Assembly (NCBI GenBank): GCA_022361535.1 | Contig: JAKSAU010000864.1 | Location: 1-24,811 of the forward strand | Length of the DNA stretch: 24,811 nt | DNA from: Desulfobacterales bacterium | Lineage (GTDB): Bacteria; Desulfobacterota; Desulfobacteria; Desulfobacterales; Desulfobacteraceae | Direction: 5' to 3' | Shown: in pieces, positions 15,039-23,392 of the stretch | Numbering within the stretch: the first letter of the stretch is position 1 | Layout of the letters: each line of letters begins with the position of its first letter | Made by a program: the position numbers and the translations under genes | The notes under the pieces: generated by a model | Seen by the model: the letters and a program-made list of their open reading frames with translations, nothing else | What the model was told of the DNA's origin: nothing | The model's database searches: none

Positions 15039-17240
15039 TCAACCCAGGGGAAGTTTAATTGTGAAGGAAGCACCCTGTCCTGGATTTGAATCGACAGTTA
15101 ATTCGCCTTTATGATTTTCCACCACGATAAAGTAAGAGACTGACAAGCCAAGGCCCGTGCCGGTACCAACTGATTTGGTAGTAAAAAATGGTTCAAAAAT
15201 CCGTTTGCGAGTTTCCTCCTCTATGCCAGGCCCATTGTCCTTAATTTCGACCCCGGCCATTTTACCGTCAAGAAAATATCGAATCACGAATTTTGGCTCT
15301 TCTTTATTATCTCGGTTATTGAGGGTCATGGCCTGGACCCCGTTCTTCAGGATATTGAATATGACCTGTTGAATTTTACTTTTTTCACAGGGTACCAGGG
15401 GCAAATCATCCTGGGCTTTCCTTATTATATCGATGGTTTTGAAATCATAATATCTTTTCAGATTAAAATCATTTTCCAATAAAGAAACAGCAGCATCCAC
15501 AATTTCAGGAATAGAATGGCTGGACCGCTCTTTGTCATGCTTTCTGGAAAAAGAAAGCATGTTGTCAACTATTTTTGCCGCCCTTCCGCCGACATCCACT
15601 GCCTGGTCCAGCATATAGAAGATCTTGCGGTCCTTCATATACCCCTTGAGCCGGTCAAGGTCGATACCATGTTTGCCTGCCACCTCCAAATTACCGGGAA
15701 GTTTACGGGACAACCTATTCTTAATCACTAAAATATTTTGAATCATACCGGACAAAGGATTGTTTATTTCGTGGGCCATGCCTGCTGCCAGCCCACCCAC
15801 AGACATCATTTTCTCCGATTGGATGATCATTTCTCTGATTTTTGTCTGCTCGCTTATATCGTCTATACGAATCACAGCCCCTGGAGTGGTTTGTGATGTT
15901 ACCGGGAAAATGATGATATCTACGATCAGGTTATGGTTGTCCAGGGCTAAAACCTGTTTTTCCCGCCTCTGGATTTCCCTGGTTTTCATTGCCTTAGACA
16001 AATCATTCTTAAAAGGAATCATTTGGGGAAATATTTTGGTCAGCATCATTCCCGCGGCCTGGATTTCTGAGACACCCGTCACCTGGCACACACCATGATT
16101 CCACTGGGTCACCACCCCTTTGCGATCTACCCCGATCAGCATGGAAGGCATTGAATTAATGATGCTTTTCACATAATCCTTGGCATTTCGAAGGGCCTTT
16201 TCCCCTTTTTTTTCATCCGTGATATCCCTTAGAACAACCAGCCAACCACTCTGGATTCGCTTTCGTCCCCATAGAGGTGAAATACGAATATGCCAAAGAC
16301 GGGTTTGCCTGCCTGTCAGATCCATGGCCATCTCAAATTCAATGGCGTGTCTTCCTCTGGAGCGCTTAACCACATCATAAACACCAGGGAAAATTTCCTT
16401 CATCGGTTCGCGCCTTCCCGGAAACCGATCCAGGTTAAAAGCATTAACACACGCCTGATTCACCTCAGCCACCCGCTCATCCATATCCATGACAATTACC
16501 GGGTCTCCGAGCCCGTCCATCACTGCTTCATGGGCCAACGGAATCAGATTAAGCAAATGGTAACGGTAAAGGCCCAGAGCAAAAAACATGCAGGTCACCA
16601 CAAAAGCCACAGGGCTAAGATCAATATATGAGGCATTCTCAATACCGCCAAGATAAATCCAATTGACAACCCACGGTACAGTAATACCCGGAAGCATCAC
16701 CAGTACCTGCATTCTGTGGGTTCCTGTAGAGGTTATAGCCTCTTTAACCAAGACAAGAAATCCGGTTAGAATTAACACATAGGAATAAGCTGTATGGAGC
16801 CAGAAAAAAGGGCCGCGGTCATATTGTACGGACTGGATGCCCGGTTTTATTACAAGCCAGGCATCCCGCCACAACAAGTGATGCCATTGGTTCGTAAAGG
16901 CCGACGCAATGATGATTATTGGTATGACCCATAAGCCATTTACCACCCATCGGGGCAACAAAGCAAGCTTACCCGTGGTAACAAGAATAAACCTGCACAA
17001 CAACAATGCAACGGTTCCTGCACCAAAATATTCAAGCCTGACCCAGATCAGCTTTGTAGATAGATCCGAGCTTAGCAGTTCCATGCCATAGGTGACACAC
17101 CAAATACTGGATGCAGCCAATAAAAAAATAAGATGTCTGGCTCCTTTATTCTGCCATTCGTGGATCAAATAGATCCCAAGGCCCATGATGGCCATGCCCG
17201 AAATAAAGGAGATACCACCGTAAAAACTATTCCAGTCCAA
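15039..17240 (-). CDS. Membrane sensor histidine kinase, seven-helix N-terminus with two PAS domains
   Basis: The 733-residue protein has about seven hydrophobic helices in residues 8-228, like the N-terminal 7TM region of histidine kinases. Two PAS domains follow (about 236-345 and 352-470). The HisKA region has the phosphoacceptor His490 in [15 protein letters not shown]. The HATPase domain has [20 protein letters not shown] and GTGTGLGLS near the C-terminus. It should autophosphorylate in response to a membrane or cytoplasmic signal. No response regulator is adjacent, so it is an orphan kinase here. The start is a TTG at 17240, preceded by AGGA; it is preferred because the first ATG (17195) would cut into the first membrane helix. 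No transcriptional partner is obvious. Confidence 0.88.
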   Translation of the reverse strand: MDWNSFYGGISFISGMAIMGLGIYLIHEWQNKGARHLIFLLAASSIWCVTYGMELLSSDLSTKLIWVRLEYFGAGTVALLLCRFILVTTGKLALLPRWVVNGLWVIPIIIIASAFTNQWHHLLWRDAWLVIKPGIQSVQYDRGPFFWLHTAYSYVLILTGFLVLVKEAITSTGTHRMQVLVMLPGITVPWVVNWIYLGGIENASYIDLSPVAFVVTCMFFALGLYRYHLLNLIPLAHEAVMDGLGDPVIVMDMDERVAEVNQACVNAFNLDRFPGRREPMKEIFPGVYDVVKRSRGRHAIEFEMAMDLTGRQTRLWHIRISPLWGRKRIQSGWLVVLRDITDEKKGEKALRNAKDYVKSIINSMPSMLIGVDRKGVVTQWNHGVCQVTGVSEIQAAGMMLTKIFPQMIPFKNDLSKAMKTREIQRREKQVLALDNHNLIVDIIIFPVTSQTTPGAVIRIDDISEQTKIREMIIQSEKMMSVGGLAAGMAHEINNPLSGMIQNILVIKNRLSRKLPGNLEVAGKHGIDLDRLKGYMKDRKIFYMLDQAVDVGGRAAKIVDNMLSFSRKHDKERSSHSIPEIVDAAVSLLENDFNLKRYYDFKTIDIIRKAQDDLPLVPCEKSKIQQVIFNILKNGVQAMTLNNRDNKEEPKFVIRYFLDGKMAGVEIKDNGPGIEEETRKRIFEPFFTTKSVGTGTGLGLSVSYFIVVENHKGELTVDSNPGQGASFTIKLPLG

Positions 17241-17261
17241 AAGAAATGTCCTAAACGCAAC

Positions 17262-17290
17262 AAGCCGGGTAATCTAACGAATCCCGGTTT
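17262..17290 (-). terminator. Weak stem-loop between flavoprotein and kinase genes
   Basis: Bases 17262-17269 pair with 17283-17290 (8 bp including one G-U) around a 13-nt loop. It follows the flavoprotein gene on the minus strand but has no clean T-run, so it may only attenuate readthrough into the kinase gene. Confidence 0.3.
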
Positions 17291-17304
17291 AAGAATATTA
17301 AAAT

Positions 17305-18006
17305 TCAGACTGTCTGGCCGAACATGGCCATCATCTTTTCCTGTACTGCCTGGGCTACTGCGGTTCTGTCATGCCCGTCCGTCAATCGCCGGCCGAGAAG
17401 TTTCCCAGCATCTGCTGCCGCAGCCATGACATCTTCCTGCTTTGCCACATCCGGAATGATGTTGTCTGTAATTTTAACCCCAGGTCCGTGAATCATATTG
17501 GGAATTCCCACTTGACAGGTTTCTCCAAATCCACAGGTATAACATGAAGCTGCTCCCTGCCCCTGGACCTTAGCCACAGTTTCAATAAAATTATACATAA
17601 AAAATTTTTCAAGCTGATCAGCAGGTGCGTCCCCTGTTGTTCCCCCGACTCCGACAGCCACCGCAAGTTTACCCCAAAGGGTCCGACCCGTCTGGTGCCT
17701 GAACTGAAACCAACGTTCCAAAAGCGCGTGGGTAAGAGCATTGACTGTTGCATAATAATTTGGCGAACCAATAACATAGGCATCTGCCTCAACAATCTTA
17801 TCCCTTAAAGGTGTCAGGTCATCTTTGACTTTGCAGATATTATCTTTGACACATCCAAGGCAGGCAATGCAGCCGCCTATTGTTTTACCTCTCAGGGAAA
17901 CCAGTTCATAATCGCAACCCGTGTTCTCCAAAACGGTTTTTACAACTTTCATTACACCGGAAGTTTCGTCTTTTCTTGAACTGCCGGAAATACCCAGAAT
18001 TTTCAT
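17305..18006 (-). CDS. Iron-sulfur flavoprotein / NADPH-dependent FMN reductase-like
   Basis: The 233-residue protein starts MKILGISGSSRKDETSG, the FMN phosphate-binding loop of the flavodoxin-like fold. It then has the compact cysteine motif CIACLGCVKDNIC (C46, C49, C52, C58), which binds a [4Fe-4S] cluster in archaeal and clostridial iron-sulfur flavoproteins. SPNYYATVNALTHALLERW matches the flavin ring-binding region of the family. A second cysteine group, CYTCGFGETC (C155, C158, C164), is an additional feature. Known members pass electrons between ferredoxin and small acceptors or reduce oxygen species; the partner here is not identifiable. The start has GGGAG upstream. It is followed by the sensor kinase gene on the same strand, 64 bases away, though a functional link is only a possibility. 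Confidence 0.82.
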   Translation of the reverse strand: MKILGISGSSRKDETSGVMKVVKTVLENTGCDYELVSLRGKTIGGCIACLGCVKDNICKVKDDLTPLRDKIVEADAYVIGSPNYYATVNALTHALLERWFQFRHQTGRTLWGKLAVAVGVGGTTGDAPADQLEKFFMYNFIETVAKVQGQGAASCYTCGFGETCQVGIPNMIHGPGVKITDNIIPDVAKQEDVMAAAADAGKLLGRRLTDGHDRTAVAQAVQEKMMAMFGQTV

Positions 18007-18344
18007 TTTGCTCTCCCTCTTTATTATTGGTTATACCAACAAACATTTATAGATACATGATAAACCATCCAACGTCCAGAAAGGATCTACCGGAAAGGAT
18101 TTATCTATGCCCAAGCTATTGTATATAATTTTGGCAGGCAGTCTCGTTTGCCTTTAGAAGCGGGTCGGTATCTGTATATGAGATACCCCCTTCTATTGAT
18201 GCGCGCTTACCTTTTTTTCTTAAAAATTTCAAATAGTTCTTGCCAATATGGATTTTTTCCTATAGTGTAGCATCCTTTTTAACCTATCCAGGCAGATAAA
18301 ACTGTCAGGCCGAATAATTTTCCCACAAGGATTTCCATTACCCA
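18007..18344. other. Intergenic region between divergent flavoprotein and helicase genes
   Basis: These 338 bases contain no supportable gene. They must hold the promoters for both divergent genes. A weak plus-strand candidate is TTGCCA (18240-18245) with TATAGT (18261-18266), spaced 15. If used, it leaves a helicase leader of about 70 nt. A perfect inverted repeat lies at 18167-18187. Confidence 0.5.
18167..18187. repeat. Inverted repeat upstream of the helicase gene
   Basis: GGTATCT (18167-18173) and AGATACC (18181-18187) form a perfect 7-bp inverted repeat around GTATATG. No T-run follows, so an operator is more likely than a terminator. Confidence 0.35.
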
Positions 18345-20015
18345 ATGAGTAACAATATTACACCCGAAAACGGGTTTGCCCTGTTGCCCTTAAGTCTTCC
18401 GATCCAATCTGCCGTAAAACAGGCTGGTTTTGTGACCCCCACGCCTATCCAGGACAAAGCCATTCCCATTTTATCCCAAGGGTGTGATCTTATCGGCCAG
18501 GCCAAAACCGGCACAGGTAAAACAGCCGCCTTTGCCCTTCCTTTGCTCTCCCGCATTGACCTTGAGTGCAGGCGCCCTCAAGTCCTGGTATTGACTCCGA
18601 CGCGGGAACTTGCCATCCAGGTAGCCAAAGAGTTTGAATCTTTGGGAAGAGAATTAAACGGTTTAAGCGTTCTGCCCATCTATGGCGGCCAAAGTTTTGG
18701 CGTCCAACTCAATCGCTTAAAAAAAGGTGTCCATATTGTTGTGGGAACGCCGGGACGACTCATGGATCATATCCGAAAGAAAACCATATCACTACAAGAC
18801 CTGTTCTGCAAAGTCCTGGATGAAGCTGACGAAATGCTTCACATGGGATTTATCGAAGATGTGGAATGGATCTTTGAACATACCCCGGATAACACCCAGA
18901 CAGCCCTGTTCTCGGCGACAATGCCCGGCCCTATCAAAAAAATAGCTCAAAAATACCTTGATACTCCTGAAACAATTACAATTCAATCCGGTAACCAGGG
19001 ACTGGAAACCATTTCTCAACAGTTCTGGCTGGTGAAAGGCTGCAGGAAAGACCATGCTTTGGTCCGGTTTCTTGACGGTATAGAATTTAACGGGGTGATT
19101 GTATTTGTCAGAACAAGAGCCGCCACGCTTTCGGTTTGCAAGGTTCTTGAGGATAAAGGATTTCGCGCTGAAACCCTGAACGGGGATATGGCACAGGCAG
19201 CCAGGGAAAAAACCATTCACCGGTTAAAAAATAACCGAATAGATATCCTTGTGGCAACGGATGTGGCTGCCCGTGGATTGGATGTGGACCGGATTTCACA
19301 CGTGATCAACTATGATATGCCGGACAAGACAGAACCGTATATCCACAGGATCGGTAGAACAGGGAGAGCAGGACGAACCGGAGATGCCCTATTGTTTGTC
19401 CATCCCAAGGAAAGGTGGATGATTCGGAAGTTGGAAAAAGCCACAGGGCAGAAAATCGAACAGATCATGCCGCCTTCCAACAAAACCATTAACAAAAAAC
19501 GGATTAAGGATTTTAAAGCAGCCATCACCACGGCATTAGATGCTCCTGATCTGGAAATATTTGAAAAAATGGCAACAGAATACGCCAGGGACAACAACAT
19601 TTCATTGACTGCAGTTGCCGCGGCATTGGGCAAAATGGTCCATGGTGATACGCCCTTCCTCCTTGAAAAAAAAGGCAAGCAAGACCATCAAGATACCAAA
19701 CCGCCCAAAAAGAATAAAACTCAGAAAGGTTCCACTCAATCTCAACCAACCCAGCTTCCGGATGTCCGCCCCCTTAAAAAGGGTATGGAGCGTTACCGTA
19801 TTGAAGTGGGCCGCCGGCACGGGGTAAAAGCCAGGGATATAGTTGGGGCGATTTCCAATGAAGCCGGATTGGAGAGCAAATTTATCTCAGGGGTGACCAT
19901 AAAAAAGGAATTTTCAATGGTAGATCTACCTGAAGGTATGCCTAAAGATATTTTCCGTCATCTCAAAAAAACCTGGGTCAGATCCAGACCTATGGAAATT
20001 ACAAAAGTCGCCTAA
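18345..20015 (+). CDS. deaD: DEAD-box ATP-dependent RNA helicase (DeaD/CsdA type)
   Basis: The 556-residue protein has the full DEAD-box set: the Q-motif region TPTPIQDKAIPI (31-42), motif I AKTGTGKT (53-60), TPTRELA (84-90), TPGR (135-138), motif II DEAD (159-162), motif III SAT (190-192) and motif VI HRIGRTGRAG (334-343). A Lys-rich linker (about 440-475) leads to a DbpA-type RNA-binding domain (about 480-550, RYRIEVGRRHGVKARDIVGA), which marks the DeaD/DbpA branch. It unwinds RNA duplexes, probably in ribosome assembly or cold adaptation. The only start-associated site is AAGGA 13 bases upstream of the ATG, which is rather far. It appears monocistronic. Confidence 0.92.
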   Translation: MSNNITPENGFALLPLSLPIQSAVKQAGFVTPTPIQDKAIPILSQGCDLIGQAKTGTGKTAAFALPLLSRIDLECRRPQVLVLTPTRELAIQVAKEFESLGRELNGLSVLPIYGGQSFGVQLNRLKKGVHIVVGTPGRLMDHIRKKTISLQDLFCKVLDEADEMLHMGFIEDVEWIFEHTPDNTQTALFSATMPGPIKKIAQKYLDTPETITIQSGNQGLETISQQFWLVKGCRKDHALVRFLDGIEFNGVIVFVRTRAATLSVCKVLEDKGFRAETLNGDMAQAAREKTIHRLKNNRIDILVATDVAARGLDVDRISHVINYDMPDKTEPYIHRIGRTGRAGRTGDALLFVHPKERWMIRKLEKATGQKIEQIMPPSNKTINKKRIKDFKAAITTALDAPDLEIFEKMATEYARDNNISLTAVAAALGKMVHGDTPFLLEKKGKQDHQDTKPPKKNKTQKGSTQSQPTQLPDVRPLKKGMERYRIEVGRRHGVKARDIVGAISNEAGLESKFISGVTIKKEFSMVDLPEGMPKDIFRHLKKTWVRSRPMEITKVA

Positions 20016-20094
20016 TCTTTCTAAACCAGATAAAGATGATTTAGAATCTCTGAATGTACTCTATTTTTTATATAGTGATAGCTGATAAACATAA

Positions 20095-20871
20095 TCAACG
20101 CTTAAGTTTCGGTAAAATTAACAAACAGATCCCCACTAATAAAAAAGGAATACTCAGCATTTGACCTGTTGTTAAAAATAGTCCGATTTCATAAACGGCT
20201 TGTTTCTCTTTAAAAAATTCAAGTAAAAATCTTGCACTGAAAATTGTGCACAAAAAAACACCCAGTAAAACACCTGATTATTCTTTCATTTTTGTGAATC
20301 TATATAAAACAGATAATAATACAAAAACAAAAAGATATACGAATGATTCATACAGTTGTACGGGATGCCTGGGAATATCATCTATACGTTTAAAGACGAT
20401 TGCCCAAGGTACGTTTGATGCTTTACCTAATATCTCTGAGTTCAGAAAATTTGCTATTCTGACAAAAAAACCGAATAAGGCAGTTGGAATGGCAAGCCTG
20501 TCAAGTATCCAAAGTAATTTGACTTTATATTTTTTTGCATAGAAAAAAACAGCTGCGGCAACACCGATTCCACCACCATGGCTGGCGAGACCACCCTCCC
20601 ATATGGCAAATATTTTGAATATATTGGTAAAATAATATTGAGGATCATAGAAAAGACAATGACCTAACCTTGCTCCTATAAGAATTCCCACAACACAATA
20701 AATCAATAAAGCGTCTAATGATTCAATAGATACTCTTTCGTTAAGATATAATCGCCTCATGATTTGAAAGCCAATCAAAATGGCTGAAGCGAATAAAACG
20801 CCATACCAATGTATATTGAATTTAAAAAATGAAATCAGTACAGGATCAAAATTCCAAACCATAAACGCCAA
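20095..20871 (-). pseudogene. lgt: Prolipoprotein diacylglyceryl transferase gene interrupted by one in-frame TAA
   Basis: The first 197 codons give a typical Lgt N-terminal part: NIHWYGVLFA, the GGLASHGGGIG loop, RIANFLNSEILG and PRHPVQLYESF. A TAA at 20280-20278 ends this frame. Reading on in the same frame without any shift gives 60 more codons to a TGA at 20097-20095: SGVLLGVFLC, then FSARFLLEFFKE and TTGQMLSIPFLLVG, which are the conserved Lgt C-terminal segments. The segment after the stop carries the Arg and Glu counterparts of residues reported as important in E. coli Lgt. The gene is thus either a very recent pseudogene, read through, or carries a sequence error. The start is TTG 20871 or ATG 20862. 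It is AT-rich and resembles Bacteroidetes-type Lgt in wording, suggesting transfer. Lgt attaches diacylglycerol to the lipobox cysteine of prelipoproteins. Confidence 0.85.
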
Positions 20872-21191
20872 CCATATAGAACTACCATTTTTTAATGATG
20901 ATTATACAATACTGTATTTAACAAATATTTTACCGATATCAGTTGAGTCAACATTATCAGAACTATAGATTATTTTAAAAGTTTTACCGAACAAGAAAAC
21001 ACCTTCAGGTGATAAACGTGTTCTAAGAATCAGTATCTGTGATAGCTGGAATAGAAAAGCATTAAAATAATTGCATATTTTAAATAATTCTTGCATTCAT
21101 CAACAAATGTAAATAAATTGCATAGCATAGTAGCACACTTATTTGCTTATTCGATTATTTTTAAAACCAAAAGAATAAAAGGAGTTTTAAC
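20872..21191. other. AT-rich intergenic region between lgt and the Cys-rich gene
   Basis: The 320 bases are strongly AT-rich and should hold the divergent promoters of lgt and the small Cys-rich gene. A 64-codon minus-strand frame at 20902-21096 lacks a ribosome-binding site and homology I can recognise. TTGCAT occurs three times (21071, 21091, 21118), the last inside a Fur-family-like inverted repeat. Confidence 0.5.
21108..21122. promoter_or_regulatory. Candidate Zur/Fur-family site upstream of the Cys-rich gene
   Basis: TGTAA-ATAAA-TTGCA is a 15-bp inverted repeat of the form TGYAA-N5-TTRCA. The same form occurs at 21506-21520 over the znuA promoter. The 15-bp dyad with TG...CA ends is the usual geometry for Fur-family proteins, and a zur gene is encoded at 24227. 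Confidence 0.35.
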
Positions 21192-21356
21192 ATGGCAAAC
21201 TGTTGTGACATGAAAGAAGGGGATGTTTATTATTGTGACGCCTGTGGACTTGAGTTAGAGGTAAAAAAAACCTGCACCTGTAAACCGGGAGCAGATGGTT
21301 GTTGCACAGTTCCCCTATCCTGCTGTGGTAAAGAGATGGGCTTAAAAGACAAGTAA
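21192..21356 (+). CDS. Desulforedoxin-like Cys-rich small protein, 54 residues
   Basis: This short gene encodes a protein with ten cysteines among 54 residues. EGDVYYCDACGLELEVKK and SCCGKEM align with the desulforedoxin pattern EGDVYKCELCG...CCGEDM, so C15, C18, C44 and C45 should form the FeCys4 (or zinc) site. An insertion, TCTCKPGADGCCTV (27-40), adds C28, C30, C37 and C38, and the N-terminus adds C4 and C5; these six could bind further metal. The ribosome-binding site AAGGAG lies 7 bases before the ATG. A strong terminator follows, so it is transcribed separately from znuA. A candidate Zur-type site upstream suggests a role in zinc or iron handling, but this is inference. Confidence 0.78.
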   Translation: MANCCDMKEGDVYYCDACGLELEVKKTCTCKPGADGCCTVPLSCCGKEMGLKDK

Positions 21357-21373
21357 ACCAACTCAAAAATGAC

Positions 21374-21413
21374 AAAGGCGTGTTGTATACTTAGTTTCAA
21401 CACGCTTTTTTTT
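21374..21413 (+). terminator. Rho-independent terminator after the Cys-rich gene
   Basis: GCGTGTTG (21378-21385) pairs with CAACACGC (21398-21405), extendable to 12 bp with flanking A/T pairs, around a 12-nt loop. Eight Ts follow at once (21406-21413). It separates this gene from znuA. Confidence 0.88.
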
Positions 21414-21489
21414 GCCTTAGGCAACGGATTAATCATATCAGCTCGTTTTTATTCACGATAAGAATCAAAAATATATCAGAAATTAAACC

Positions 21490-21517
21490 TTGTCATAAAT
21501 AAAAATGCAACTATGTT
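21490..21517 (+). promoter_or_regulatory. Predicted znuA promoter
   Basis: TTGTCA (21490-21495, 5 of 6 consensus bases) and TATGTT (21512-21517, 4 of 6) are spaced by 16 bases. The promoter lies between the upstream terminator and the znuA start. Confidence 0.45.
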
Positions 21518-21520
21518 ACA
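21506..21520. promoter_or_regulatory. Candidate Zur operator over the znuA -10 region
   Basis: TGCAA-CTATG-TTACA is a 15-bp inverted repeat that covers the predicted -10 hexamer. Repression there by the zinc-bound Fur-family protein encoded at the end of the operon is plausible. The sequence matches the second site at 21108-21122 in form. Confidence 0.4.
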
Positions 21521-21580
21521 AATTATGCTCTCAAATTGTTAATCTATGCTTTTAAAACCCAAATTAAGGAGAAATAGAAA

Positions 21581-22597
21581 ATGAATAAGCGACTGATGTT
21601 AATAACTCTACTAACGATTCTTTCATTTGGTTCAGCTAATGCTGCTGAAAAATTATCGGTGTTTGTCAGTATTGTACCTCAAAAATACTTTGTTCAACAA
21701 ATTGGCAAAGATATGGTTGATGTAAACATCATGGTCAAACCGGGTGCAAGTCCCGCCACTTACGAACCCAAGCCAAGGCAGATGGCAGAGCTTTCAAAAG
21801 CAAAGCTCTATTTTTCTATTGGTGTCCCTTTTGAAAATACGTGGCTGAAAAAAATCTCTTCTGCCAATCCAAATATGAAAGTGGTTCATACGGATCATGG
21901 CATTGAAAAAATAGCCATGGCAGCACATCACCACCATGAAGAGGAGCATCACGATGCCGAACATGAGGATGGACACCATGACGGAGAGCATCACGATGGT
22001 GAACACCATGATGAAAAGGATCATCATGATGGCGAACATCATGAGGGGCACCATGAAGGTGAACATCACGATGAAAAAGCACATAAGGATGAAGACCATC
22101 ACGACCATACCGGTCTTGATCCTCATATCTGGACTTCTCCCGCTTTGGTTAAAATTCAGGTAAAAACCATTCTAAAGGCACTCCAGGCAGCGGACCCATC
22201 ACATAAAAAAGAGTATGAGGCAAATTACCACTCATTCGTTACCCAGATTGATGCCCTTGACAAAGAGTTGAAAGAAATTTTATCAGTTAAAAAAGGGATG
22301 CAGTTCATGGTGTTTCATCCTGCATGGGGGTATTTTGCTCACGATTATGGACTCTCACAGGTTCCTATTGAAATTGAAGGTAAAAATCCCAAACCGGCTC
22401 AATTGAAAGAATTAATCAAGCATGCAAAGGAAGAAGGTATCAAGGTCATTTTTGTCCAGCCCCAGTTTTCGACCAAAAGTGCTAAGACTATTGCCAGTGA
22501 AATCGGAGGACAGGTGGCGTTTGCAGATCCCCTGGCCACAGATTGGATGGCCAATCTACGTATGATCGCCCAAAAATTTAAAGACGCGCTTAGATAA
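21581..22597 (+). CDS. znuA: Zinc ABC transporter substrate-binding lipoprotein-like/periplasmic protein with His-rich loop
   Basis: The 338-residue protein has a Sec signal peptide (cleavage after SANA, residue 21; no lipobox Cys) and the cluster A-I metal-binding fold: SIVPQKYFVQQI, KPGASPATYEPKP, FHPAWGYFAHDYGL (His246), and ADPLATDWMANL (Asp317) near the end. DPHIWTSP (His182) supplies another ligand. Residues 116-176 form a loop with 25 histidines interspersed with Asp/Glu, typical of high-affinity zinc binding proteins. The usual first His ligand, expected in PGASPHTYEP, is replaced by Ala59. AAGGAG lies before the ATG. The stop is 12 bases before znuC. It captures periplasmic zinc and delivers it to ZnuBC. 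Confidence 0.92.
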   Translation: MNKRLMLITLLTILSFGSANAAEKLSVFVSIVPQKYFVQQIGKDMVDVNIMVKPGASPATYEPKPRQMAELSKAKLYFSIGVPFENTWLKKISSANPNMKVVHTDHGIEKIAMAAHHHHEEEHHDAEHEDGHHDGEHHDGEHHDEKDHHDGEHHEGHHEGEHHDEKAHKDEDHHDHTGLDPHIWTSPALVKIQVKTILKALQAADPSHKKEYEANYHSFVTQIDALDKELKEILSVKKGMQFMVFHPAWGYFAHDYGLSQVPIEIEGKNPKPAQLKELIKHAKEEGIKVIFVQPQFSTKSAKTIASEIGGQVAFADPLATDWMANLRMIAQKFKDALR

Positions 22598-22609
22598 CAA
22601 TGGAGTCAC

Positions 22610-23392
22610 ATGTCGATTGTAGATATTAAGAATCTTGATTTTGCATATTCAGGAGAACCGATACTTGAAGCTGTGAATTTATGTGTCAAGGAACAAGATT
22701 TTTTGGCCATAATCGGGCCCAATGGGGGTGGGAAGACGACTTTGCTGAAATTAATGTTAGGTCTTCTCGCGCCTAGCGGGGGAAGCGTCCGTATAAATGG
22801 AAAATCCCCGGGACAGACAGCTTCCAGTATCGGATATGTACCCCAGAATGTACATATGAATCAGAGTTTCCCAATTTCAGCGCTTGATGTGGTCTTGATG
22901 GGTGCTTTTGACCCCAAAAAAAGATTCAACCGAAACCAGGCGAAATGTAAAAAAGAAGCCTTGGAAGCACTGGAGCGATTAGAGATGGGCAACTATGCAA
23001 AAAAGAAAATCGGGACATTATCAGGCGGGCAGCGTCAGCGGGTGCTCATAGCAAGAGCGCTTGTCAGCAACCCGGAACTTTTGCTCTTAGATGAACCCAC
23101 CGCCAGTATCGATACCAAAGGCCAGGCTGATTTTTACGAACTTTTGGCTAAACTGAACAAAGACATCACCATCCTGGTGGTCAGCCACGACCTGCTGGTC
23201 ATTTCCCGGTATGTGAATGCCGTGGCCTGCGTGAACAAGCGGCTGCATTACCACGATCATGCTGAAATTACAGGAGATATGCTTGAGACCATGTATTCCT
23301 GCACAGTAGAGGAAACCTGTCCGGTTGAATTGGTCGCTCACGGCTTCCCTCACAGGGTATTAGCCCCACACAAGGAGGAGGCCCATGATTGA
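22610..23392 (+). CDS. znuC: Zinc ABC transporter ATP-binding protein
   Basis: The 260-residue ATPase has Walker A GPNGGGKTT (36-44), the signature LSGGQRQRV, Walker B LLLLDEPTA and the switch His in VVSHD. These are the standard elements for hydrolysing ATP to drive uptake. The start at ATG 22610 is preceded by GGAG. It is of normal length. It overlaps the permease gene by 8 bases, so the two are co-translated. The C-terminal tail is rich in Cys and His (YSCTVEETCPVELVAHGFPH), which is common in this subfamily and may sense zinc. Manganese or iron specificity cannot be excluded from this protein alone, but the His-rich ZnuA favours zinc. Confidence 0.93.
   Translation: MSIVDIKNLDFAYSGEPILEAVNLCVKEQDFLAIIGPNGGGKTTLLKLMLGLLAPSGGSVRINGKSPGQTASSIGYVPQNVHMNQSFPISALDVVLMGAFDPKKRFNRNQAKCKKEALEALERLEMGNYAKKKIGTLSGGQRQRVLIARALVSNPELLLLDEPTASIDTKGQADFYELLAKLNKDITILVVSHDLLVISRYVNAVACVNKRLHYHDHAEITGDMLETMYSCTVEETCPVELVAHGFPHRVLAPHKEEAHD

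Noticed and set aside
20902..21096. 64-codon minus-strand frame between lgt and the Cys-rich gene
   Set aside because: No ribosome-binding site, biased AT-rich composition and no recognisable family; probably chance, possibly a remnant.
21908..22110. Repetitive His/Asp/Glu coding stretch as a possible DNA repeat array
   Set aside because: The repetition is at protein level (variable HHDGE-like units) and is normal for ZnuA metal-binding loops; the DNA units are irregular and not a CRISPR or satellite.
21936..22126. Long open frames on other strands/frames across the His-rich part of znuA
   Set aside because: They are by-products of the repetitive CAT/CAC/GAT codons in the His/Asp-rich loop; the znuA frame has the signal peptide, ribosome-binding site and family motifs.
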